Shown piece after piece: positions 57,101 through 64,000 of a DNA stretch of 64,000 nt. The translations under genes were made by a program, and so were the position numbers. The stretch is from contig OU744726.1 in assembly GCA_916613615.1 (NCBI GenBank), forward strand, positions 68,034,764 through 68,098,763, in the 5' to 3' direction. This stretch comes from Steromphala cineraria. Its lineage: Eukaryota > Mollusca > Gastropoda > Trochida > Trochidae. A model generated the notes under the pieces. It ran no database searches and had not been told where the DNA came from. It saw nothing but the letters and a program-made list of their open reading frames with translations. Numbering within the stretch: position 1 is the stretch's first letter; every line of letters begins with the position of its first letter.

Positions 57101-57297
57101 AACATTGCACAGAAATAATCACTGCATGCAGCCAGAACAATACGGTGTGCCGGAAATGATTCCCCCATCACTTTGAGCGTCACATCACACAGCGTGTTTG
57201 CTTTCCTCAAATTATTCATCGTTGTAAGGATAGATTTGGCATGCTGGTCAGTGACTATCTGTCGATCAAGGGACATCTTCTATCTCATAATTAAGAG
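45061..57297 (-). CDS. KLHL12: Kelch-like protein 12, CUL3 ubiquitin-ligase adaptor (complete, 10 coding exons)
   Basis: The spliced reading frame is 1,698 nt: 565 codons plus stop, close to the 568 residues of vertebrate KLHL12. All nine introns are GT-AG and phases join without a break. Exons (minus strand): 57276-57091, 56746-56593, 55818-55601, 54122-53973, 52327-52213, 50375-50269, 49696-49504, 49088-48831, 46769-46583, 45190-45061. Order of domains: BTB (about residues 18-120; [25 protein letters not shown]), BACK (about 125-235), and six Kelch repeats (about 275-565; repeated GGYDG/GGFDG with paired Tyr and Trp). In studied animals KLHL12 links CUL3 to SEC31 (COPII coat enlargement for collagen export) and to Dishevelled (Wnt signalling). 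Human-like stretches such as [16 protein letters not shown] and ARYITDVID support orthology over other KLHL genes. The introns hold many MITEs and a LINE. The start at 57276 is the first ATG after a splice acceptor. Confidence 0.96.
45315..45690. repeat. 40-bp minisatellite in KLHL12 intron 9
   Basis: About nine copies of a 40-bp unit (GTCATATCTTGATTGATCAT, then TTCTTATCAGGAGAAATCA) at exact 40-base spacing (45321, 45361, 45401 ... 45641), with single-base variants. Confidence 0.92.
46056..46192. mobile_element. Fold-back MITE in KLHL12 intron 9
   Basis: ATTATTACCCGAGAAAGTGT and TCATATGACTTTTACGAAAC pair with ACACTTCCGAGGGTAATAA and GTTTCGTAAAAGTCATATAA on the other side (a few mismatches). 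Confidence 0.75.
46583..46769 (-). CDS. KLHL12: KLHL12 coding exon 9 (Kelch blade 5)
   Basis: Acceptor TTGTGTCCAG, donor GCAGG|GTAAGA; contains [20 protein letters not shown] and [15 protein letters not shown] content is well above that of the flanking introns. Confidence 0.96.
46971..47316. mobile_element. TTAA-target MITE, copy 3 (KLHL12 intron 8)
   Basis: Same ends as 3340-3696, with TTAA at 46967-46970 and 47317-47320. Confidence 0.88.
47649..47916. repeat. GCCCCC-bounded interspersed repeat (KLHL12 intron 8)
   Basis: Starts ACAAGATGTGATTGTGAAAC with ATGCCCCCGG and ends CCGATGGGGGGGCAT; it carries GTCAAGGTCAAGGTCACAAG and a GGACAGACGGACGGACGG tract. The layout parallels the AGCTCATC family but the sequence is different. 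Confidence 0.6.
48208..48624. mobile_element. MITE with CAATCTAGTTAAAACTAGCT ends, copy 2 (KLHL12 intron 8)
   Basis: Full-length match in reverse orientation to 36659-37075, including the internal third copy of the terminal motif (about 48428-48455). Confidence 0.85.
48831..49088 (-). CDS. KLHL12: KLHL12 coding exon 8 (Kelch blades 3-4)
   Basis: Acceptor TGTAATTTCAG, donor GATCAG|GTAGAG; includes [40 protein letters not shown] and a terminal STQRSG. The 258-nt exon covers two blades. Confidence 0.97.
49504..49696 (-). CDS. KLHL12: KLHL12 coding exon 7 (Kelch blade 2)
   Basis: Acceptor CTTCCTTCCAG, donor ACAAGG|GTAGTT; includes [33 protein letters not shown] and RRGLAG. Confidence 0.97.
49731..49969. 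mobile_element. MITE in KLHL12 intron 6
   Basis: CCTGGCCTCAATAATACTCG and TCCCATACTGAGTC at left pair with GACTCTATATGGGAGC and GAGTATAATCGAGGCTGGG at right. A half-copy is present at 41590-41650. Confidence 0.75.
50269..50375 (-). CDS. KLHL12: KLHL12 coding exon 6 (Kelch blade 1)
   Basis: Acceptor ACTTGTTTCCAG, donor TTGCCG|GTGAGT; reads [20 protein letters not shown] and [11 protein letters not shown]. Confidence 0.96.
50660..51750. mobile_element. ~1.1-kb inverted-repeat element in KLHL12 intron 5 with nested MITE
   Basis: GCAAGCCTCTGTTCTAATAA near 50703 pairs with TTAGAACAGAGGCTTGTCC near 51704, and CATAGGCAGCTTAGT with ACTGAGCTGCCTCTATG outside it. Inside, 51053-51258 has ends ATCTTTTGTTTTGAGTGTGA / complement (TCACACTCAAAACAAAAGAT) and internal repeated GTCACTCGATGAGAGATAAG. 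Confidence 0.6.
52213..52327 (-). CDS. KLHL12: KLHL12 coding exon 5 (end of BACK and linker to Kelch)
   Basis: Acceptor CTATTTGCAG, donor AATAG|GTATGT; reads [29 protein letters not shown] and RTKSRIG. Confidence 0.96.
52988..53431. mobile_element. Mutator-like MITE nested in the LINE
   Basis: Inverted repeats of about 80 bp beginning CATCTTCCGCACGCATCGGG, flanked by the 9-bp duplication GGGAATTAT (52979-52987 and 53432-53440). Long repeats with a 9-bp duplication are characteristic of Mutator-like elements. Confidence 0.85.
53432..53727 (+). pseudogene. LINE ORF2 C-terminal fragment
   Basis: Reads [45 protein letters not shown] and [11 protein letters not shown], ending in a stop at 53725-53727. 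An ILFG motif followed by a hydrophobic helix with KYxIYK and a KPxxxxF motif is the usual tail of LINE reverse transcriptase proteins after the RT domain. The clade is not resolved. The fragment lacks RT and endonuclease. Confidence 0.65.
53973..54122 (-). CDS. KLHL12: KLHL12 coding exon 4 (BACK domain)
   Basis: Acceptor ATATGACTCCAG, donor GAGGAG|GTAACA; 50 codons including [20 protein letters not shown] and [12 protein letters not shown]. The donor sits inside the target duplication of the LINE at 52979-53965. Confidence 0.96.
54249..54747. mobile_element. TTAA-flanked MITE in KLHL12 intron 3
   Basis: Ends AGTGACACAGAGTAT and ATACTCTGTGTCTCT, with TTAA at 54245-54248 and 54748-54751. A different family from the AGGGGCAGTAGC MITE. 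Confidence 0.7.
55259..55297 (-). pseudogene. Duplicated 3' end of KLHL12 exon 3
   Basis: 39 bp matching the last 39 bp of exon 3 (55601-55639) with about three differences. The donor is changed to ACAG|GTTTGT. It lies 304 bp downstream of the real exon end in the gene's direction. Confidence 0.75.
55601..55818 (-). CDS. KLHL12: KLHL12 coding exon 3 (BTB end to BACK)
   Basis: Acceptor TCTCCCACCCAG, donor ATACAG|GTACTC; reads [37 protein letters not shown] and [10 protein letters not shown] (3-box and BACK region that contacts CUL3 in this family). Confidence 0.97.
56593..56746 (-). CDS. KLHL12: KLHL12 coding exon 2 (BTB second half)
   Basis: Acceptor ACTGTTTCAG, donor AATG|GTCTGT; reads [19 protein letters not shown] and [20 protein letters not shown], then [10 protein letters not shown]. 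The internal ATG right after the acceptor is not the start. Confidence 0.97.
57091..57297 (-). CDS. KLHL12: KLHL12 coding exon 1 (start, BTB first half) with 21 nt of 5'UTR
   Basis: Acceptor TTATTTCCAG at 57298-57307, a start ATG at 57276-57274, donor ATGAG|GTAACT. Reads [30 protein letters not shown] and [11 protein letters not shown]. No other in-frame ATG precedes it within the exon. Confidence 0.96.
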
Positions 57298-59716
57298 CTG
57301 GAAATAATGATCGAAATAACTGATTAGAGAAGTTGATGTATGGCTTATCATAAACGACAAATACAGATTTTTCACGATACGATATCTCATAGCAATATGA
57401 TTCAATACGATACACATCACAATATGCTATTTCAAGGTTTTTGACAAAAAAACATAAATTTTGTCCTAAATCCTCTGATTCTATTTAAAAGTCAACTTTA
57501 CGTAACATGATGCCGAGAATGTATTACAATACGCATATCGTCAAATTAAAAATCATGATTCGCCAACACCATGATATTGTCATTCCTCTAGGTTTATATC
57601 ATATCGGTATATTCAATTTGTCCCCCAACTATTCATAACATATCTGATAACAGAACAAAAGAACATAATTTGAAATGCTGTGCATGATAACATTATATTT
57701 ATGCATTTTTATTTTTTAAAATTACATTTTAATGCTTTAAATTCAGTACATTTCTGAATACTAATCCAGCGTCATGTGTATTTTTAGAAGATCTGGGAAC
57801 TCCTTATCAAGTTGCTTGAATTCACATCACTTTAAAGAGCCACTCAGAAATCTTCACCACATATTGTTTACCATTGAAAGATTGACGTGCATCATTGTCC
57901 AGTTTTGATCATATGATCATAAGAATTAGCACTGTTCCGCTAGGCAATGGGTACTAGCTAAACATTAAACAAAAAACTCACAAAGTTGACTAGGAAAGAA
58001 AGAAACAATATTTTTATCATGCATTAATAATAACAGTAACATAAATTTTTTTTCATAATAATACACATATTAAATAGAAGACATTGATGTTTCCCCATCC
58101 TAGATATGTCAAAGTCAATTGTTTGAGCATTATCATATATATGTTTTTGCAATCTGGGGAGGTGATTTGTCTCGCCAGGTACTGTTTCACGTCGGGTCAG
58201 ATTTTAAATGAATGTGCGCTACTGTTGTCAACTTTTGAAAATGAAGCAGTTAAATTTCTTCAGTATGTATGTCTTTGAAATAGATCGAATAATAATCACT
58301 TCCATAATATATATTAATCAACAGTTATGTCTCATCGAATTTCATTTCACAAACGCAACACGATAAGACTCTCATGGATTAAAAAGAATATGAGTAGGCC
58401 TTAAACTTGATTTAATTGCGAAGATAGTGTTATATATCATTAGACGTTGGTAAGCAAATTATTGTTATGACACACAGTACATTGATATAATTGTGTATTT
58501 ATGGTGACCGGACATTGTGTGTCTATAACAATAAAAAACGGCGGTGCGAGTAAACTGTGAAATGTCTAGTCATATGACGAAACCAGTCACACAACTGTCC
58601 AGTGGTCCAGACCCTGACTAACTTGTCATCCCAATCAGCGACAATATATGTCTAGCTAGGTGACCAACGAATTTGTACATGACAGTGACCGCTGATTGTC
58701 TGGGCATTGCCTTGTTAATGAAGGTGGTAGGTCAGCGCCCAGTCTGATTCGATGGACCTTGTTTACTGTAAAATACATTACGTAACCGGCTAATCCGCAG
58801 CGGTCAATTATCAGGAAAGGGCTTTGGCCCAGAGTACCTTTATTAGTAAGTTAAATTTCAGGGGTCGAAATTAATAGTCGTATTGGGGTACTAGCCATTC
58901 GGATTAGTGCATTCCTGTGAGCACTAGCCCAAACATATTCTGACTAGCCAAATACACCGATATAATCGTATTTTCTTTAAATTCAACTAGTCCTTCGGAC
59001 TACCAATGCTTGCACTTTACTAGCCCAGCACCTTTTTCACTAGCCATTGGCTACCGGGTTAGTGCTAATTTAGAACCCCGCAGTTTTATTCCCATTCCCA
59101 AAGTTCAATGATATTCCCCAAACCAGCTACTTCACTGTCTTCAGTCAGACTAGTCAAAAATTATATTTAAGTGAAACTCTCGTCAAAAATACATTTTTCA
59201 TTATGAAAAATTGAGGCTACCGTATGTTACGATCGCTCAAATCTGCAATGTTTACAAAAGTTACCAAATTTCAGTGAGCTACGGTAGGCATTATTTTTCG
59301 TACTCACTGGAAAAGCAGTAGTAATAAAATGATCTTTGCAATATTAACAGGTATAAATCTTGAAAAAGTCTTACCCAAATATTTCTTTGCAGATGCTGTC
59401 AGCGTGTGACACAGGGAAGTTACACGCGTTTGACAGTGTTTACGAAATTCGCGTCACTACTTCCTCTTTGACTCTTCTGTCAAAGAAGTTCAATAAATGG
59501 TGTGCCGCATATCGTTCTAATGTTGCAAATAACAATTATATCGTTTATGTACACAGATAAAGAAATGTACATGAATTTTTTAGATGAAGTCAGTCAATGA
59601 AATGAATACAATAATGAAAGCAACATCTATTTGTATGAATTAACGAAGTCATTGTTTACGACATCAACATTTTCTCAGAAAATCAAGCCTGAAATGTTAA
59701 GAATAGGATTCCTTAC
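57298..59716. other. KLHL12 5' intron, no gene; a hAT-like MITE inside
   Basis: Mostly AT-rich. 58858-59085 looks like a MITE (CAGGGGTCGAAATTAATAG at left; GCTAATTTAGAACCCCG at right; repeated ACTAGCC motifs). No coding region is recognised. Confidence 0.45.
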
Positions 59717-59760
59717 CTTACCACTTGTCTGTGATAAATCCATTTGTCAAAATAAATAAT
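59717..59760 (-). other. Candidate 5' untranslated exon of KLHL12
   Basis: A strong donor, GGTAAG|GTAAGG, on the minus strand ends a short segment beginning near TTTTGACAAATGG. Spliced to the acceptor at 57298, its ATG (MDLSQTSGK) would run into a stop before the KLHL12 start, so it would be an upstream ORF. The exon start is unknown and the link to KLHL12 is inferred from position only. Confidence 0.35.
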
Positions 59761-60044
59761 TCAAGTATTTGACAAAAGTACCATTGAAGGCCACCTTAGC
59801 AATAACATTAGATTTTGCTGTTTTGAAGCGGTTGTAAAATCCTCAAACTCATCCCCGCTTATCTCCTGTACTTTAATAATTTTAAGTAAATTAGGTTCCT
59901 TCTGACCTTTCGTTTAGAATTTGAATAAAACATTCGATATTCTCACTGAATAAAAATACAAACAATGAAATTTAACTCTTGTTGGCGCCACATATTAGCT
60001 TAGGAAATTATAGTTATGCGGTGCCATAATCACCGTTCAATATA

Positions 60045-60373
60045 CCGTATTTCCTCTAATAAGGGCCCGGGCGCTTATTTTTTCAGCACCCCTTTACCAC
60101 CCGGCGCTTATTAGAGGCCAGGCGCTTATTGGAGACCCGGCGCTTATTTCTTTCAAAGAGAATTGAACTTTGTTTTAAGTCGCCTTTTACCATGAATACC
60201 TGTAAAACGTTTACTGAGGGAGCATTTATCTAATGATTAGGACCCGGCGGTTATTAGAGACCCGGCGCTTATAAGAGGCCCGGCGCTTATTTTCTCAACT
60301 ACCCATGACCTCCCAGCGCTTATTAGAGGCCCGGCCCTTATTGGAGACCCGGCGCTTATTGGAGGAAATACGG
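60045..60373. mobile_element. MITE with CCGTATTTCCTCTAATAAG ends
   Basis: Ends CCGTATTTCCTCTAATAAGG and CTTATTGGAGGAAATACGG, with TA on both sides; internal GGCGCTTATTAGAGGCCC repeats. Related by its ends and organisation to 38488-39056. Confidence 0.8.
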
Positions 60374-60384
60374 TATCTTTCTAA

Positions 60385-61575
60385 AACCTCTTTGCATCGA
60401 GAGGTCCTTTATATGTTTTTAAATTTCATATAATTTCTCTTGTTTTGTTTACCAGAGAGGTGTTTTGCATGTTTTTAATTTTCATATAATTTCTCTTGTT
60501 TTGTTTACCAGAGAGGTGTTTTGCATGTATTTAAATTTCATATAATTTCTCTTGTTTTGTGTACCAGAGAGGTGTTTTGCATGTTTTTAAATTTCATATA
60601 ATTCCTCTTGTTTTGTGTACCAGAGAGGTGTTTTGCATGTTTTTAAATTTCATATAATTCCTCTTGTTTTGTTAACCAGAGAGGTGTTTTGCATGTTTTT
60701 AAATTTCATATAATTTCTCTTGTTTTGTTTACCAGAGAGGTGTTTTGCATGTTTTTAAATTTCATATAATTTCTCTTGTTTTGTTTACCAGAGAGGTCCT
60801 TTATATGTTTTTAAATTTCATATAATTTCTCTTGTTTTGTTTACCAGAGAGGTGTTTTGCATGTTTTTAAATTTCATATAATTCCTCTTGTTTTGTGTAC
60901 CAGAGAGGTGTTTCGCATGTTTTTAAATTTCATATAATTCCTCTTGTTTTGTTTACCAGAGAGGTGTTTTGCATGTTTTTAAATTTCATATAATTTCTCT
61001 TGTTTTGTTTACCAGAGAGGTGTTTTGCATGTTTTTAAATTTCATATAATTTCTCTTGTTTTGTTTACCAGAGAGGTGTTTTGCATGTTTTTAAATTTCA
61101 TATAATTTCTCTTGTTTTGTGTACCAGAGAGGTGTTTTGCATGTTTTTAAATTTCATATAATTCCTCTTGTTTTGTGTACCAGAGAGGTGTTTCGCATGT
61201 TTTTAAATTTCATATAATTCCTCTTGTTTTGTTTACCAGAGAGGTGTTTTGCATGTTTTTAAATTTCATATAATTTCTCTTGTTTTGTTTACCAGAGAGG
61301 TGTTTTGCATGTTTTTAAATTTCATATAATTTCTCTTGTTTTGTTTACCAGAGAGGTCCTTTATATGTTTTTAAATTTCATATAATTTCTCTTGTTTTGT
61401 TTACCAGAGAGGTGTTTTGCATGTTTTTAAATTTCATATAATTCCTCTTGTTTTGTGTACCAGAGAGGTGTTTCGCATGTTTTTAAATTTCATATAATTC
61501 CTCTTGTTTTGTTTACCAGAGAGGTGTTTTGCATGTTTTTAAATTTCATATAATTTCTCTTGTTTTGTTTACAAG
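60385..61575. repeat. 56-57-bp minisatellite, about 21 units, with higher-order pattern
   Basis: Unit: AAATTTCATATAATTTCTCT, TGTTTTGTTTACCAGAGAGG, TGTTTTGCATGTTTTT. Variant units (TCCTTTATATG near 60405, 60797, 61357; TTTCGCATG near 60908, 61191, 61467; CCTCTT and GTGTAC forms) recur in the same order, so blocks of several units were duplicated together. Confidence 0.95.
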
Positions 61576-61680
61576 AAATCTTTGTACAAATTCCAATGTA
61601 ATTAAAGGAAAAATCCTTTCGCGCACCAAAACGAAGACCTAAATAAAGTTTAATCTAAAGCATTTGGTTTCCGTTGTAAA

Positions 61681-61746
61681 CTAGCCACTTAACGGCCCCA
61701 AAACTCAGGTTTCTGGACCTGAGTTTCGGGGCCGTTAAGTGGCTAG
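61681..61746. repeat. Near-perfect palindrome (30-bp arms) 124 bp upstream of the 61870 gene
   Basis: CTAGCCACTTAACGGCCCC... pairs with its complement with one mismatch and a 6-base loop. TTGTAAA lies directly outside both ends, suggesting a tiny fold-back insertion with target duplication. Confidence 0.85.
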
Positions 61747-61869
61747 TTGTAAACATGACCCGCTTATAGATATGACCGGCACTTAGGAAATGCAAGCAAG
61801 TAACTAATTGATCACGTGACTACATGCATAAGAGTCACACACTGAAATCGACGAAGTTGTAAACAAAAC

Positions 61870-61938
61870 ATGGACACTTTGAAAGTCTTATTCTTGGTTT
61901 GGGCAGTTTACGGGTTTGTTTTGTGCGGGAGGTTGAAG
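61870..61938 (+). CDS. Exon 1 of a predicted secreted protein (signal peptide)
   Basis: ATG in context CAAAACATGG; 23 codons: MDTLKVLFLVWAVYGFVLCG then RLK. A short N-terminus, a hydrophobic core (VLFLVWAVYGFVL) and a small residue near a plausible cleavage site after CG make a convincing signal peptide. Donor TTGAAG|GTACTG. Exons 2 and 3 follow in phase. The gene continues beyond the window and no family was recognised. Confidence 0.72.
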
Positions 61939-62463
61939 GTACTGTAAATATGTAATTAATTTGCATATCAGCTTAGCAATAATTTGAATTTTTTAACAAT
62001 GTTAATAAGGAGACAACGCTGAAAATTAACTCGTACGGATTCATATGTAAATATATTACTGAAGTATCTCGCGAAATATCTCAGTCCGGTTTTTAGTTTT
62101 AATTTTATTGGTCATGTGAGAAATGTATTTTGGATAAACTAATTAAAATCAAATTGGTCAGGATTTTTACTCGGAAACTACCACTTGAATCTTGACGAAT
62201 ATGAACCAACACCATATTTATCGTACAATGTAATTGTTGTATTGTTGATAATATTTATAGTATGATTTCCATATTTACATTTATCATAGATTACATATAT
62301 TAGTGTATAAAACTCATCATTTAGTAAATTATACATTACATCGGCCTAATCTTCATTGACTGTTAACTTTAAGTGTGTCTCTTAAGAACCTTTTTTTTTT
62401 TTAAATTTTAAAATGTTTGAAAAAAAAAAAATTGAATATACGAATATGTTCACAATCTTTCAG

Positions 62464-62530
62464 GATAGAGAAGTATCAACATTCTTATCTGGAAATGCAA
62501 TTCGTTATCAGAACAACATTAACAAAACAG
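62464..62530 (+). CDS. Exon 2 of the predicted secreted protein
   Basis: Acceptor ACAATCTTTCAG, donor AAACAG|GTAAGA; reads DREVSTFLSGNAIRYQNNIN then KT. Contains an N-glycosylation sequon, NKT. In frame with exons 1 and 3. Confidence 0.75.
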
Positions 62531-62807
62531 GTAAGAAGACAACAATCGAGTTTGTAAACTTCTGTATTTTTGTCCACGTACATTTTCTTTAACTTTAAGT
62601 TCAGTAAATGTATTCTTGTAACTATTACTAAGAATAACTATATTGTATGAACTAATTGCACCTTTTAATATGACGCTAACAAGTCTATTAATCCTTGTCT
62701 ACTTATGACATGATTTGCCAACAAACTTTGATTTCTTGCTAGCTAGATTTATTTGTAAAATGTAACATCTTTGTAAAATAACCTGTGGTGTTTTATTTTG
62801 GTTCTAG

Positions 62808-62858
62808 CTTTGACCAAAGAACTCACGTCAATATTGAACGCATCCAAATACGGAGTCG
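62808..62858 (+). CDS. Exon 3 of the predicted secreted protein
   Basis: Acceptor TATTTTGGTTCTAG, donor GAGTCG|GTGAGT; reads ALTKELTSILNASKYGV with a second sequon, NAS. The next exon is not identified before the right edge. Confidence 0.72.
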
Positions 62859-64000
62859 GTGAGTTCTTTGTATAAAATCATAAAGCAAAATTACACGGCC
62901 TTTTCTTCTTATCAAATTATTAACAATTACACACAATCTCATTAAAATCAGATCGAAACTTTCACTCCTACATCGCTACGTTCAAGACACGTAGCGACGT
63001 AGGATCGAGTGAAAGTTTCGATCTGATTTGAATGAGATTGCCATAACACATAAACAAGAGCGTCACCATTTCGATCAAAGTGAGGTGTACCATGTCTGGT
63101 TATCAGCAAATATTATTTAAAGGGCAGAATCGCGTGTTTAGGAATGTTATTTCTTCAACTATTGATAACACATGTATTATATTCCGACGGTCATGCATGT
63201 TGATCTGCTGAACTTTATATTACCTAATAATAGTACATGTATGCCTGTTCCAAACCATCGAGATGAATTTAGTTCAAATTTTAAACCACATGCCCATAGG
63301 CCATACGTATATTATGAAACTATGAATCTTATGTATATGGTCTGGAGGCCTTTCATACATTAACATCTTTGACTAAGACTTTGACATTACCTAACCTGTA
63401 AGGAGACTCGTAAAAACAATTTTTAGTATGAAGCGAAAACTTTTTGGTGGTCAATTCCGTGTGAACATATTTTTAAAAACAACATAAGCGGACATGGGAC
63501 GTTCGTATAAAGGTAGTAGTTTTATTTAAAACATTGTCTTGTAACTGGAAAGTTTTTTGTGTGTGAGATCACCTTATTGAACTGCTACTGTCTTTTTACG
63601 ACGCATATTTCAAAGAGTGCATAAAGAAATTGGAATTTATGCTAATGGTATGTAAAATAATAAAGCCTGTTTCAGGTACCTAACAATCAACAAGCATAAG
63701 CATACATATACATTCTGTCATTGAAAGGATTCGACGAAGCTCTCGTAAAATATCCTATTTTGACCACTTACCCACTCGGATAAGTCAAACGTTTCCCTAA
63801 CTACGTTTGCTATATAAATAGCCCCAGATTGGAAATATGATTTCACAATTCATTTGATAAATAATAATTTTTCAAAATTACGAATTTGTTCAGACTACAG
63901 CACTCAGTTTCTCAAGAACAAATAACATATTTGTTAAATTCAGCAAATAATCAATAATTGTCCATCTTTTGTTTATCTCTATGTGAGTTTGGTAATGTTT
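62859..64000. other. Intron of the predicted secreted-protein gene; no further exon recognised
   Basis: Contains a fold-back element at 62934-63040 (see separate entry). Remaining sequence is AT-rich with no splice-bounded coding exon. Confidence 0.4.
62934..63040. mobile_element. Fold-back MITE, about 48-bp arms
   Basis: CAATCTCATTAAAATCAGAT and CGAAACTTTCACTC pair with GAGTGAAAGTTTCG and ATCTGATTTGAATGAGATTG; inner CTACATCGCTACGT pairs with ACGTAGCGACGTAG. Confidence 0.8.

Overview
This window looks like animal nuclear DNA, most likely from a bivalve mollusc. It is AT-rich and full of short transposon remnants, it has spliced genes, and it carries a clear KLHL12 orthologue in ten coding exons. 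The bivalve assignment is an inference from repeat style (elements starting with AGCTCATC, with GTCC-rich tracts and tandem cores); the animal assignment rests on KLHL12.

Layout. 1-456: decayed Helitron-type Rep/helicase fragment (minus). 463-6086: repeats and MITEs, no supportable gene. 6087-10579: an intact-looking Ngaro-like tyrosine-recombinase retrotransposon with perfect split direct repeats (A1-ORFs-B1A2-B2) and gag-like, RT/RNase H and recombinase ORFs. 10944-32610: the most striking structure, two nearly identical ~10.7-kb DNA elements in head-on inverted orientation, 118 bp apart. Each has 545-bp terminal inverted repeats that contain a 120-codon ORF, so the ORF occurs four times. 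The first copy has an 8-bp target duplication. The second abuts, with no intervening base, a third element (32611-35651) that has the same CACAGGG terminus. 35701-36130: last coding exon and 3'UTR of an unidentified plus-strand gene. 36131-44622: MITEs, minisatellites and two large Helitron-like non-autonomous elements with 11-unit tandem cores, one nested inside a TTAA-target MITE.

45061-57297 (minus): KLHL12, a BTB-BACK-Kelch adaptor of CUL3 ubiquitin ligase, reconstructed as 565 codons plus stop. Its introns are crowded with insertions, including a LINE that landed on the exon 4 splice donor and kept it working through its own target duplication. A likely 5' untranslated exon lies near 59.7 kb. 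60.4-61.6 kb is a 56-57-bp minisatellite with higher-order structure. 61870 to the right edge holds the first three exons of a plus-strand gene with a signal peptide, which continues past the window.

The host genes (KLHL12, the secreted protein, the orphan last exon) show no evident functional link. Most of the novelty is in the mobile DNA: an undescribed large TIR element, its paired inverted arrangement and its end-to-end junction with a second element.
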